Position numbers and translations under genes: made by a program. This document shows positions 16,411 through 26,328 of a stretch of 35,622 bases of DNA, piece after piece (the first letter of the stretch is position 1; every line of letters begins with the position of its first letter). The notes beneath the pieces are model-generated. The model was given only the letters and a program-made list of their open reading frames with translations, was not told the origin of the DNA and did not search any database. The DNA is from CAZAKO01 sp964546145 (GTDB taxonomy: Bacteria > Fidelibacterota > UBA2242), in contig CAZJIU010000015.1 of the NCBI GenBank assembly GCA_964546145.1, forward strand, positions 1 through 35,622, in the 5' to 3' direction.

Positions 16411-19400
16411 ATGGCTAATCTGGATATCTATACCGGCTCAATATTTGATGATCAGACCGAGCATCTGATCAGCCACATACGTTCCCGGATTGAAAGTAGG
16501 GAAAAAGTGGATTTTCTGCTGCCCTCAAGGCGTCAGATTCAAAATTTGAAAAAGGCACTTTTTTCTGCAGTAAATTCGATCCAGCCCGGACAATGCTATT
16601 TTGGGACATTTTTTAATTGGGCTTCCCGGATTCTGGATATGACCCGACAAGCCTATCAGGTGATTGGGGCAAATGAAGAGTGGTTTTTACTGTATTTATA
16701 TCTGCAAAGGAACCGTATTCTGCCAGGTGAATTAACTGCCGGTTCTATTAATTTGCTTCAACAAGTGTTAGTAGATTTGCGCGAATCCGGTTATACTCAG
16801 GCGGAACTGGTTACAATCGTTAATAGAGCGACGGATTCCCGGCTGAGAAATTTTGTAGCTATTTTGGATTATTTAAGAAGTTTCCCCATTGCAACCACAG
16901 ATTCAATCATGCAATTAGCTTGTGAGTCGCTCGAACCACAAGCCCCGGAGCGCTTAGGTTCCAATTTGGTCATTGGTGGCTTTTACGAATTCAATCCTCT
17001 GCAAAAACGGTTATTAATGAACTTGGTGCGGAAGTACGAACGAGTTTTATTATTTATTCTTGATCGGGAAATTCACCCGGTTATGAATTATATAGCGCCA
17101 CCGGAGAGCTATTTTGGGGGAATCCAATTTAACAAAGTGATGCTCAAGGATAGCGAGGACTTGTTTTTCGCCGTACTAGCGGATTCGTTTTTCAGAAATA
17201 AAATGAAGGTCAATTGTGCCCTTCAAGAGTGTGAACCCCAGGAATGGCAAAATTGTTGGTCACACCCGCGGCTGAAACTGGTTCGTTGTCCGAACCGAAG
17301 AATCGAGGTAACGACTGCTGCCCGGACGGTCAAGCAGTGGATTATTGATGGTGTAGCAGCTAATCAAATTGCCGTTTTGTATCGCGGAGCCTATGATTAC
17401 TTAGTCCAGGTTCGCCTGCTTTTTCCGCAATTTGGTATTGCAGTTAACAATAGTAGTCAGCCCCTTGTGGAAGCGGAACCGGTTCGCATCATCCGTAAAA
17501 TATTCGAAATCAATGAGAAAAATTTCAGTCGGGATAGTATCATTGACCTGACCCGCTACAATCCAATTCGTGATTATTACGGATCGGAAATCATCCAGCG
17601 GTTTGAATACAAATCAGCTGCCTGGGGATTATCCTTCAACCAGGACAGCTGGCGCGACCAGTTGAAGCGTCGCAGTGAATATTTGCGGACTCTTCTCCAA
17701 ACTGCTAAAGACGACGAACAAGATTTGTTCAATATTCAGCGGGAGCTGAGGGATTTAGATGAAGTGTATCCGATTGTAGATCGTTTGCTGCATGATGTTA
17801 CTCTTCCGGAGAAAGCAATCTGGTCGAATTATACCGATCATGTTGTGCGCTTGCTGCAGCGGTATTATAATTCGGAAAATTATCCTGATTCTTATCGTGA
17901 AGTTTTTGATTACCTTGTGCAAATATTGCAGCGCATAAAAACCCTGACAAAGGCAGCTACGATTATTTATCTGAACCATTTCACCACTGTTTTCAATAAC
18001 CTATTAAATGGAATTATGCTGAATAGTGAAGCTCCTCAGCCAGATAGTGGAATTACGGTTGCGAATATTATGGATGTCAGGGGTGAGTTTTTTGAAGCTG
18101 TGATCTTGCTTGGTATGACTGACACTGAATTCCCTTTCCAGCGACGGGAAAACCTGCTCCTGAATAACCGGCAGCGAGCAATGCTGAATGAAGGCGCCGG
18201 GGCGGAATTATTGCCATTGACGGGAACCAAAATCGCCGAGGAAAAATTCCTTTTCTACCAGGTGATTAATCAGGTCAAAAAGAAACTATTGATTACCTTT
18301 CCACAACTTGACAGCGGCGGCAATACCTTTTCTGAATCCCCTTTCCTGGAGGAGATTCTGGCTTTTCAGGACAATTCCCCGTTGGGTCAATTTATTTCTT
18401 ATGAGACAGTATCTGCCGCTAAAGTCGTTCCTGACCTTAAGGAATCTGCCACTCCTACTGATATCCGACTAAATATATTCCGGAGCAATTGGCAAGTGGA
18501 CGATCTGGATTTCTTAAAGCAATGGATTGATACAGCTGAGTTAGCAAACCTTCAGGCGAGAATTGACACCGAACGAAAACGTAAGCAGCAGATGCCCGGA
18601 GAATGGAACGGACTCCTGTCTCTGCACCGGACGCCTGATGAATACTTCAAAAAGCCACTTTCCGTCACGCGACTTCAACAATATGCCTGGTGTCCATTTT
18701 TATATCTCTGTCAGACAGTCTGGAAGATTGATGTTGTGGAGGAGCCAATTGCCGAGCTGACCCCTCTTGCAGAAGGTTTATTGATTCACGCACTTCTTGA
18801 GTTACTGTTAAAACGGGCGAATTGCAGTAGCTTGGCCGAATGGCAATCTTTTTTAGAGAGCGATTTAAGATCTGAAATTGAACAGGCTGTTGCTAAGATA
18901 AGTGGGCAGTATCGCAGTGCCTTTGGTTTTGTGGCGGAGTCGGTTTGGCAAAAAGAGCTGCTTGACTTAAAGCGTGGCCTGGAGCTATTTATTGAGCGAG
19001 AACGGGACGCGCTGAGAAGTGGTTTCTATCCCCGAATGTTGGAGCATCAATTGGCAGCCAATTTACCATTTGCAATTGGCGAATCGGGACAATTTTGTTC
19101 TATCCCCTTGAAAGCAAAAATTGATCGGATTGATCTCAATGAAAATGGCGAATCCGTCATCATCGAATACAAGCGTTCGCGGAGTTCAGTCCAGGACCCA
19201 ATTAAGGGTTTGGAAGACGGGATTCATTTTCAAATTCCATTTTACCTGCTATTGCTCCGTGAGATTCATCCGGAACTCCATCTTGTTGGTGCTTATTCAT
19301 ATGTTTTTCGGGAAGGCAAACTGGCAAAAGGAATTTTCACCAGACCCTATTTCAGGAATATTAAGCAAATTTCAGTACCCTACTTGGCTGGATTGATGAC

Positions 19401-19566
19401 CAATGTCCAGGAGAAAATCACGAAAATATTACAGAGTATCTGCGGTGGAAATTTTCTTTTGAATCCCTATGATGTCAAACAGCGTTGCCAATTGGGAAAG
19501 TGTGATTATTATGAGGTTTGCCGGATTGAGCCCGGTCAAATTGAGCCGTTGGCGGAAGATGATTGA
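16411..19566 (+). CDS. addB: AddB-type subunit of a helicase-nuclease (RecBCD-like)
   Basis: 1051-residue AddB-like protein, partner of AddA in processing double-strand breaks for recombination. The C-terminus is a RecB-type PD-(D/E)XK nuclease: KIDRID (Asp905, Asp908), IIEYKRS (Glu919, Lys921) and FQIPFYLLLL. Cysteines that would form the AddB iron-sulfur staple are present: Cys761 in YAWCPF before the nuclease, and Cys1026, Cys1031, Cys1037 after it (RCQLGKCDYYEVC). The N-terminus (YTGSIFDDQTEHL) lacks a G-x-x-x-x-G-K-S/T Walker A, so this subunit is not expected to hydrolyse ATP. Mid-region sequences such as VMDVRGEFFEAVILLGMTDTEFP (shortened) match the helicase-like fold. The start has no strong ribosome site. 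Its stop lies one base from the stop of the opposite-strand gene, and addA follows 1.6 kb on. Confidence 0.88.
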   Translation: MANLDIYTGSIFDDQTEHLISHIRSRIESREKVDFLLPSRRQIQNLKKALFSAVNSIQPGQCYFGTFFNWASRILDMTRQAYQVIGANEEWFLLYLYLQRNRILPGELTAGSINLLQQVLVDLRESGYTQAELVTIVNRATDSRLRNFVAILDYLRSFPIATTDSIMQLACESLEPQAPERLGSNLVIGGFYEFNPLQKRLLMNLVRKYERVLLFILDREIHPVMNYIAPPESYFGGIQFNKVMLKDSEDLFFAVLADSFFRNKMKVNCALQECEPQEWQNCWSHPRLKLVRCPNRRIEVTTAARTVKQWIIDGVAANQIAVLYRGAYDYLVQVRLLFPQFGIAVNNSSQPLVEAEPVRIIRKIFEINEKNFSRDSIIDLTRYNPIRDYYGSEIIQRFEYKSAAWGLSFNQDSWRDQLKRRSEYLRTLLQTAKDDEQDLFNIQRELRDLDEVYPIVDRLLHDVTLPEKAIWSNYTDHVVRLLQRYYNSENYPDSYREVFDYLVQILQRIKTLTKAATIIYLNHFTTVFNNLLNGIMLNSEAPQPDSGITVANIMDVRGEFFEAVILLGMTDTEFPFQRRENLLLNNRQRAMLNEGAGAELLPLTGTKIAEEKFLFYQVINQVKKKLLITFPQLDSGGNTFSESPFLEEILAFQDNSPLGQFISYETVSAAKVVPDLKESATPTDIRLNIFRSNWQVDDLDFLKQWIDTAELANLQARIDTERKRKQQMPGEWNGLLSLHRTPDEYFKKPLSVTRLQQYAWCPFLYLCQTVWKIDVVEEPIAELTPLAEGLLIHALLELLLKRANCSSLAEWQSFLESDLRSEIEQAVAKISGQYRSAFGFVAESVWQKELLDLKRGLELFIERERDALRSGFYPRMLEHQLAANLPFAIGESGQFCSIPLKAKIDRIDLNENGESVIIEYKRSRSSVQDPIKGLEDGIHFQIPFYLLLLREIHPELHLVGAYSYVFREGKLAKGIFTRPYFRNIKQISVPYLAGLMTNVQEKITKILQSICGGNFLLNPYDVKQRCQLGKCDYYEVCRIEPGQIEPLAEDD

Positions 19567-19567
19567 G

Positions 19568-21076
19568 TTAGACAAAAAAAATTACAAACAACGATACCAA
19601 AGCTGCCCCGGAAGCGGTGCAGATCAGATTGACCACATCGTTATTAATCCACCTTATTCCGGAAGTAAGGGTGGTTTGATATTTTCCGCAGTGTACTAAT
19701 TTTTCCGTTGTTTTTTGACAAAAAGGACATTGGTATTGTGCCTGGATACTGGCACCGATAATCGAATCTATCAGGGCCCCGAGAATTCCACTGATGGCGA
19801 CGATGGCGAAAAGTTTGAGAGTTAAGCTGGTAATTGGTAAAATTCCGCTTAGCGTTAAAACGCCAGCCCCCATTAAAAATCCGGAGGTGCCCAGCACGGT
19901 TACCCCGCCGGATGTCCCAGCGGGAACTTTGGCGAAAGTCAGAATGTGACGCGGCTGTTTGTTCGACAAGATGCCAATTTCAGTACCCCAGGTATCGGCG
20001 GTCGCGGCTGCCAGCGAACCGAGAAACATCAGGTAAAAGAGATCGTTTCCGGTATAGTGATAGGCAATCGCCATCAGTAAAGAAATGCCACCGTTGGCAT
20101 AAACCTGGAGTAGATCGCGCTGGCCCCCTTTCTCGACCATCGTACTCAAGATAGTGTTTTTCAGTTTGCCGACTTTGGAAAGGATCGAGGAGAGGATGAA
20201 AAAGGTTGCCATGGGAATGACCCAGTAAATACCGCCAATGGAGAATACAATTGAGCCGAGCAGCATTGCACCAGCGGCGCCGCCGGAAGTAAGTGCTTTC
20301 AAATGATAAGCGGCATATGCCAGAAGGAAAGAGAACGCAATCCAGCCAACGACAGTTAACTGCCCGCTTAAAGGTAGTCGCTGAATCGTATCCAGCATTA
20401 GGGCGCTAAATAACGGGAGTGTCAGATTGTCGGAACCGGCAAACGAGATGGATTCACTAAGAGTGGCAACGACTGATACTGCAAAACCAATGAGCATCAG
20501 ACTGAAAAGAGGAATTGGGTTTTTGCCTTGCAGGCTTTGTAAAAGTTGGAATGTAATGGTAGTAATTAGAAAAGCGCTGATGAATACAGTTAATGAACCT
20601 ACTGGTGATTTGGCATCTTTCCAGAATACGAACTGGCGAGAATGTTTTGCGCGGCTGCCAATTATCGAGGCCAGGGGGTCCGAAATAGTCATAATCAGCA
20701 TGCCGACAATTAAAATTACCGGGTTGGATTTCCAGTAGAGCAGGATGAGGACAAGAAATGAGACCGGAAAGAAGACCGTACCCAGTGAAAAGCGTGTGGT
20801 CGTGTGAATGCCTTTCATTTGACCGGCTCGCAGAGCATAGGCGTTTAAAATGATGAAAATTGCGGCTAACAGTGCCGGTTGAACCGGAGAGACAATGACG
20901 AAGGGACTTAAAATAACCAGCAGACCGACCCCGATGTGGACAAACTGGCGGGTATTTTCGCCGGAGATGTTGAAACGCTTTCTTAAGACCTCACTCAGAT
21001 ATACAAAACCGAGGATCAGAATCAAAAAAATAGCAAAAGTAATCCATTCGTTATCAAAAGGCTGGAATATTAACAC
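19568..21076 (-). CDS. Fusion of phytol/dolichol kinase-like and DUF92 (VTE6-like) membrane domains
   Basis: 502-residue polytopic membrane protein with two family domains. The N-terminal half (about 1-225) is phytol kinase/CTP transferase-like: RQFVHIGVG, then SDPLASIIGSR and KSPVGSLTVF, the usual H, D and KS-x-x-GS motifs. The C-terminal half (about 235-502) is DUF92/TMEM19: LTSGGAAGAMLLG, GGQRDLLQVYANGG, ATADTWGTEIG, GTSGGVTVLGT and a late Cys cluster CPFC...HCG. In plants the separate relatives VTE5 and VTE6 phosphorylate phytol and then phytyl-phosphate; one protein here could do both steps on an isoprenoid alcohol. That activity is an inference. The GTG start at 21076 has GAGGAGA 5 bases before it. 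It lies on the minus strand between addB and addA. Confidence 0.82.
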   Translation of the reverse strand: MLIFQPFDNEWITFAIFLILILGFVYLSEVLRKRFNISGENTRQFVHIGVGLLVILSPFVIVSPVQPALLAAIFIILNAYALRAGQMKGIHTTTRFSLGTVFFPVSFLVLILLYWKSNPVILIVGMLIMTISDPLASIIGSRAKHSRQFVFWKDAKSPVGSLTVFISAFLITTITFQLLQSLQGKNPIPLFSLMLIGFAVSVVATLSESISFAGSDNLTLPLFSALMLDTIQRLPLSGQLTVVGWIAFSFLLAYAAYHLKALTSGGAAGAMLLGSIVFSIGGIYWVIPMATFFILSSILSKVGKLKNTILSTMVEKGGQRDLLQVYANGGISLLMAIAYHYTGNDLFYLMFLGSLAAATADTWGTEIGILSNKQPRHILTFAKVPAGTSGGVTVLGTSGFLMGAGVLTLSGILPITSLTLKLFAIVAISGILGALIDSIIGASIQAQYQCPFCQKTTEKLVHCGKYQTTLTSGIRWINNDVVNLICTASGAALVSLFVIFFV

Positions 21077-21163
21077 GTTGATCTCCTCAATTGTTGGATG
21101 TAATTTTTATATTTTAGAGAATTTTTTCAAGATGTTTCGAAAAACTAATTCCTTTTTAATTGA

Positions 21164-24100
21164 ATGAACGATTATCAGAAAGCAAAAGAGCAGCTCCAGG
21201 AATCCTATTTAGTATCAGCCTCGGCGGGAACTGGCAAGACCCGGGTGCTGGTGGAGCGCTACATTAATATTCTGCTCCAGAATCCAGCAGATCTTGAAGG
21301 CATTGTGGCGATTACTTTTACCGAAAAGGCAGCGGCCGAGATGAAGGCCCGGATTCGCCAGATGATTCGCCGAATGAACGATCCTGCTCTGGATATTTCG
21401 GCAATACTAGACAGATTGAATACGGCGCCGATTTTGACTATTCACAGCTTTTGTATGCGAATTTTGCAGGAACAAATTCAGGCTGTTGGGATGGATCCCC
21501 AGTTCAGGGTTATAGATGCAATCGAGGAGTCTCTTTTACGGAAGGAAACCCTGGAAGCCTTTCTTTATCAAAATCTGCAAGCTTCCGATTCCCCGATTCA
21601 GACGCTACTTAAACATTTCGATTTATACCAGGTGCGAGAAATGCTCGATTCAGTCTGGCAGAAACGGGCAGATTGGCTGTTCATGTTGCAAGAGGGCTCC
21701 CAGAAATCTGCAAAAGAGCTAATTCAGGATTTTCGAGCAAAACATCATGATTATACACTATCGGTGCTAAGACAGGCATTTGGCTCTCCAGAAGCACAGG
21801 GGAATCTTAAGTTACTAAGTTCATATCAAGCTCGTGATCCTGACGATTCACTCCAGCGGGCTAAAACGACGATTTTAAAAGTGATTCAGCAGATTGAAGC
21901 AGGCCAAATTCCTGAAGAACTAAGAGATAATTCGCTACACCGGGCATTCAGTCTGAATAACACAGGTCAGAAAGGCAATTGGGGTGCCGGACTGGAAGAT
22001 CTACGGACTGCTTTCAGGAACTTGCATAATCTCTGGCTAGCAATCAGATCGCGGCTTTTTCCTTTTGACGAAAAGCTGGAGTATCAAAATGCAGTTTTAC
22101 TGCTTGCGTTTTCTGACTTGGCGCGCCGGTGGCTGCACAATTATCGCCAGGAATTATTTGACCGAGGGCTGATTGACTTCAGTGGGTTGGAGCTGGAGAC
22201 CGAGGCATTCTTCCGCTCGGGTTCGCCAGCAGCGCAGCAGTGTGCCCGCCGTTTCACACATTTGCTGGTAGATGAATTCCAGGATGTTAGTCCAATCCAG
22301 AACCGGATTTTTGAAGCAATTCAGGTGCTGAATCCTGCACTGAAAACTTTTTATGTTGGGGACGAAAAGCAATCTATTTATCGTTTTCGCGGCGCTGAGG
22401 TAGAGATTTTCAACAACTATAAAGACTCCAAACCGCTGCTTTATCTCGATACGAATTACCGGAGCACCAATCCACTTATCGAATTCCAAAACCGCTTTTT
22501 TGATTTTTTATTCAATAAACAGGGTTCCAAAGCCAAGTTCGAGGTTGGCTATGATAAACCGATTAAAGCAGCTAATGGGACCATCGTGGATTGGGTACCA
22601 GTTGAGTTGTTATTTATCAATCAAGATCAAAACGAAGTCGGAGAAAATGATCAAGAACAGACTCCTGAACATCCGACTGAGTTTTCAACAATAGAAGCTG
22701 AAGTAATTGCTATTGTCCAAAAGTTGATAAAACTTCACGGTCAACCGATTATTAAGGATAAACAGGATTCACTGCGACAGGCAAACTGGCGTGATTTTAC
22801 GATTTTACTGCGTGCCCGCACTCATCAGGCTATTTTCGAAAAGATTCTCCGGAGGGCGGGGATCCCTTACTATGTCGCTTCGGGAATTGGCTTTTATCAG
22901 CGTCGGGAAGTGCTGGATGTAATCAACTTTTTGCGGGTTCTGCTCAATTGGCAGGATGAGATAGCATTAGTTGCCACGCTACGTTCGCCAATGGTTGGTT
23001 TGAGTGATCGTGCCTTAATGTCATTTGCAACCGATGAAGGTTTGATGGCGGGGATTAAGCTGATTTTGAGTAACGATCCAAAACATTTGAGTCGGATTAA
23101 TGCCGATGACCTTCGGCAATTTCAGCGATTTTATGACTTATCTCGCAGATTAATTGACCAGATGGCTGAACTAACAACCGCTGAGCTGATCCAAAAAATC
23201 CTGGATGCAACTAGCTATTTAACCATCCTAAGCGCCTTTCCTGAAGGGCAACAATCGCTCGCCAATGTCTTAAAACTTGTAGATCTGGCGCTGGAATGGA
23301 GCACTTCCCAGGACATCGGACCGGTAGATTACCTACGTCGGATTCGACTTTTCCAGGCAATGCAAATTCGTGAGGGAGAGGCAAACCTCAGTTCGGAAAT
23401 CGAAGATAGTGTAACTCTTATGACAATCCACTCGGCTAAAGGGCTGGCTTTCCCAATAGTAGTGGTTCCCTGGCTTAATGCCCCTTTGAGAAATGATCAT
23501 GATTTGGTTCTGACCCATTACCCAAACGAGTTTGCCTGCAGTGTAAAAACTGCTTTCCAGAATGAACAATCCTTTATTTATAATTATTTAGCGCAGCTGG
23601 AAAAGGAGCGGATATTGGCGGAGGAGAAGCGCCTGCTGTATGTCGCCGCTACCCGTGCTGAATCCTATCTGATATTCTCGGCAGCCAAAGGATCGCGCCG
23701 TTCAAAGAGTTCACTCTGGCAGAATATTTCGCCTTTCTTTGAAGGTCAACCTGAAAATTTATTTCACAAAGAGGAGTTCAGCCAGGCTGAGATCGCTGAA
23801 ATATATCGTTCTCTCGGCTCGATCACCGCTCCTCCGATTCAGACCTTACCCGACGAAATAAAGGATTTGATCATCAAACGAGTACGACCATTGCCCTCAC
23901 CCCCAAGACTGGAAAATATTACTGCGACTGCATATTCCGAGTGGATTAGTTCGCAGACTGACGAGCAACAGGAATACGAGGAATCAGCACAATTTGCGGA
24001 AACCCACTCATTGCAAAGGAAAACTTTATCGGCGCTGGAACTGGGAACAGTGATTCACCACGCTTTCAGCTGGTGGGATTTCAAGGATTTAGAGACTCTT

Positions 24101-24589
24101 CTCAGTTATACTGGTCGTTTGCTCAAGCCTCATCTGCTAGAGGCGCAAGAGGAGCAGAAAATTCTGAGTTTAGTCACAGAGTGGGGTGAAAGACTGATAG
24201 ATCCGGATAATCCTTTATTGAAATATATTCATAATGCAGTTGAAATGAACCGTGAAGTAGACGTTTATGGTTATTTTTTCGATACCTTATTAGAGGGTAA
24301 AATTGATCTGTTATTGAAAATGGCTGACGATCAATATATTATAGTTGATTTCAAATCGGATCAGATCGGTAAATATCCGTCAAAAGCGTTGGTTGCCAAA
24401 TATAATGCCCAGCTGGATTTGTATGTTCTGATGCTCAGCCGTTGGTCGGGCTGCCAGGTCAAGCAAAGTTGCCTGTATTTTATCCGCAATGATTTACTGG
24501 TTGAGAGAAAGGTTACTAAAGATAATCTCCAGCTCACGGAAAAGCAGCTAAAACGCATGATCGGCGATTTAAAGTCTGGGTCAGGGTAG
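21164..24589 (+). CDS. addA: AddA-type UvrD/RecB helicase-nuclease subunit
   Basis: 1141-residue superfamily 1A helicase fused to a RecB nuclease. Helicase motifs in order: Walker A SASAGTGKT (18-26), motif Ia ITFTEKAAAEMKAR, motif II LLVDEFQDVSP, motif III YVGDEKQSIYRFRGAE, motif IV region LDTNYRST, motif V TLMTIHSAKGLAFPIVVVP and motif VI LLYVAATRAESYL. The C-terminal nuclease shows the IHHAF start, GKIDLL, IIVDFKSD and AQLDLYVLML, with the D and D-x-K active site intact. It is the ATP-driven motor partner of the AddB-like protein upstream. The start ATG lies 87 bases from the divergent fusion gene and has no clear ribosome site. Codon use looks like the neighbours. Confidence 0.95.
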   Translation: MNDYQKAKEQLQESYLVSASAGTGKTRVLVERYINILLQNPADLEGIVAITFTEKAAAEMKARIRQMIRRMNDPALDISAILDRLNTAPILTIHSFCMRILQEQIQAVGMDPQFRVIDAIEESLLRKETLEAFLYQNLQASDSPIQTLLKHFDLYQVREMLDSVWQKRADWLFMLQEGSQKSAKELIQDFRAKHHDYTLSVLRQAFGSPEAQGNLKLLSSYQARDPDDSLQRAKTTILKVIQQIEAGQIPEELRDNSLHRAFSLNNTGQKGNWGAGLEDLRTAFRNLHNLWLAIRSRLFPFDEKLEYQNAVLLLAFSDLARRWLHNYRQELFDRGLIDFSGLELETEAFFRSGSPAAQQCARRFTHLLVDEFQDVSPIQNRIFEAIQVLNPALKTFYVGDEKQSIYRFRGAEVEIFNNYKDSKPLLYLDTNYRSTNPLIEFQNRFFDFLFNKQGSKAKFEVGYDKPIKAANGTIVDWVPVELLFINQDQNEVGENDQEQTPEHPTEFSTIEAEVIAIVQKLIKLHGQPIIKDKQDSLRQANWRDFTILLRARTHQAIFEKILRRAGIPYYVASGIGFYQRREVLDVINFLRVLLNWQDEIALVATLRSPMVGLSDRALMSFATDEGLMAGIKLILSNDPKHLSRINADDLRQFQRFYDLSRRLIDQMAELTTAELIQKILDATSYLTILSAFPEGQQSLANVLKLVDLALEWSTSQDIGPVDYLRRIRLFQAMQIREGEANLSSEIEDSVTLMTIHSAKGLAFPIVVVPWLNAPLRNDHDLVLTHYPNEFACSVKTAFQNEQSFIYNYLAQLEKERILAEEKRLLYVAATRAESYLIFSAAKGSRRSKSSLWQNISPFFEGQPENLFHKEEFSQAEIAEIYRSLGSITAPPIQTLPDEIKDLIIKRVRPLPSPPRLENITATAYSEWISSQTDEQQEYEESAQFAETHSLQRKTLSALELGTVIHHAFSWWDFKDLETLLSYTGRLLKPHLLEAQEEQKILSLVTEWGERLIDPDNPLLKYIHNAVEMNREVDVYGYFFDTLLEGKIDLLLKMADDQYIIVDFKSDQIGKYPSKALVAKYNAQLDLYVLMLSRWSGCQVKQSCLYFIRNDLLVERKVTKDNLQLTEKQLKRMIGDLKSGSG

Positions 24590-24618
24590 GCTAATTTCCC
24601 AGAAAAAATTGATCTAAT

Positions 24619-24645
24619 GGTTGCCAATCATCGATTGGGTCAACC
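24619..24645. terminator. Bidirectional hairpin between addA and the symporter
   Basis: GGTTG-CCAATC, loop ATC, GATTGG, two-base bulge GT, CAACC: an 11-bp stem with a tight loop between two convergent genes. On the minus strand a run of six T begins about 10 bases past the stem; the + strand has only a broken T-rich tract. The 140-base gap holds no gene. Confidence 0.5.
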
Positions 24646-24729
24646 GGATTATACTTATTTGGGGAACTGATTAGAGTTTTTATGCAGATTGGGTTACTGG
24701 ATAGTGAGAGAATAGTGCAAATAAAAAAC

Positions 24730-26061
24730 TTATTCAGGATTGTCATCAAAAAGCTTTTCATGTGCGGCAACCGCATAAGTACAGACCATATCGCCGGTAA
24801 CATTGTTGGTTGTTTCAAACATGTCCAGGATCGGATTGATGCCAGTTGCTAGGGCGATAATTGCAGCGGTCTGCATATTATTCAATCCCAGTGTCTGTAG
24901 GATAATAAATAGGAGCATCAGACTACCACCCGGGACGCCGCCGGCGCCGATTGAGGCGAGTACGGTGGTAAGTATCATTACAATCAAATTATTGATGGTC
25001 AATGGAATGTGAAAAATATTAGCCGCCAGGACCGCAAACATGGGCAAATGGATACAGACACCATCCATATTGATCGTGGCACCCAGCGGGAGAGAAAAAC
25101 TGGCAAGTTCGCTGCGCACCCTCAGTTTCTTTTGAACGGTATGCAATGAGACTGGCAGTGTGGCAGCACTACTGCGAGTAATAAAGGCGGTAATCATTGC
25201 TTCGTCCATACTCTTGATGATCGAGTATGGATTACGCCTGGTGACTATAAAAAGTAAAAAAGGGTAAACAACAAACATCATGATTAAAATCCCACCGATT
25301 ACTCCAAGGGTTATACTAATATATGGTCCAACAATATTCGGTCCATACAGACCGAAGTTCACTATGGTAAGTGCCAACACGCCAATAGGTGAATATTCCA
25401 GGATCCATTCGACAATTTTAAAAATTGTATCGCGAACCGCTTCGAAGAATTGAATTAGGCGGCTTAAAATATGGTTATCAGGATTCTCAACCGACTCAAG
25501 GATTATCCGGATTGCCAGTCCAAACAGGAGAGAGAAAGTAATTATTGCGAGAAAATTGTTATCTGCCAGTGCCTGGAAGGGATTCTGAAACATATTCATC
25601 AGGATATTGGTGAACCCACCCTGACCCGGTGGTGCGTTAATATATTCATCGGGTTGGATGCCGAGAGCCCGGACTATTTTCTGCCATTCTTCCAGATTAG
25701 TAGCTTTGCCTGGGGCTATAATTAAAGCCAAGCTGGCACCTAAGATCGCTGCCAGTAAAGAACAAAAGAGATACCAACTGATGACTTTCAGTCCGATTTT
25801 GCCGAAGCGCCGTATCGGCAGCGAGGCTGCCCCGGTAATCAGCGAAAAAAGAATTACCGGAATGACAATCATTTTTAGGAGATTTATCAGGATTGTCCCA
25901 AAGGGTGAAATATAAGGCGCAACCGTTTCGGCAATGGCTCTGCCACTTTGGATTGATAAATACCATAGTAGCCCACCAATCAGGGAACCGAGAATAAAGC
26001 TAGCGAGCAGGCGGATTAATAGAGATGTTGAAATGTACCATTTCAGAATTGATCTACCCAT
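24730..26061 (-). CDS. Sodium:dicarboxylate/glutamate-type symporter (SDF/DAACS family)
   Basis: 443-residue transporter of the dicarboxylate/amino acid:cation symporter family, with eight membrane helices and two re-entrant loops expected. Hairpin 1 has RSSAATLPVSL, the serine-rich motif. Helix 7 has NMDGVCIHLP (family NMDGT). Hairpin 2 has GAGGVPGGSLML. Helix 8 reads GINPILDMFETTNNVTGDM, with an Asp and the two Asn positions of the substrate and sodium sites, although glutamate transporters have DRFRTMVNV here. The changes in helix 7 (Val for Thr) and helix 8 (no Arg after the Asp) argue that the substrate is not simply glutamate or aspartate. It is transcribed alone, divergent from the ECF sigma gene. 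Confidence 0.93.
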   Translation of the reverse strand: MGRSILKWYISTSLLIRLLASFILGSLIGGLLWYLSIQSGRAIAETVAPYISPFGTILINLLKMIVIPVILFSLITGAASLPIRRFGKIGLKVISWYLFCSLLAAILGASLALIIAPGKATNLEEWQKIVRALGIQPDEYINAPPGQGGFTNILMNMFQNPFQALADNNFLAIITFSLLFGLAIRIILESVENPDNHILSRLIQFFEAVRDTIFKIVEWILEYSPIGVLALTIVNFGLYGPNIVGPYISITLGVIGGILIMMFVVYPFLLFIVTRRNPYSIIKSMDEAMITAFITRSSAATLPVSLHTVQKKLRVRSELASFSLPLGATINMDGVCIHLPMFAVLAANIFHIPLTINNLIVMILTTVLASIGAGGVPGGSLMLLFIILQTLGLNNMQTAAIIALATGINPILDMFETTNNVTGDMVCTYAVAAHEKLFDDNPE

Positions 26062-26192
26062 GTTTTTTCTCGTTTTTAACTAAAAGAAATATATCCCCGC
26101 CAGGATCGCATTTTCAAGAGAAAAGAAAGGTAATGAAAATAAGCATCGGTGACTTCCTTATGTTAAGTATTGACTACGTAGGATAATTGAGA

Positions 26193-26208
26193 ATGGGAGA
26201 TTACCCAT
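26193..26208. promoter_or_regulatory. Inverted repeat between divergent symporter and sigma genes
   Basis: ATGGG-AGATTA-CCCAT, a perfect 5-bp dyad in the 267-base divergent gap; TTGACT stands 18 bases before it at 26170-26175. A possible operator; no convincing -10 box was found with it. Confidence 0.25.
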
Positions 26209-26328
26209 AGTCTAAATCGGCAAATTTTTATATTGATTAAATGAATCAAGATTAAATAATTTGTCAAGACGATCCGAATTCCTGTGTTGACCTCCTGAGA
26301 TTAAGATTTAACTTTTTCACATAGTACC

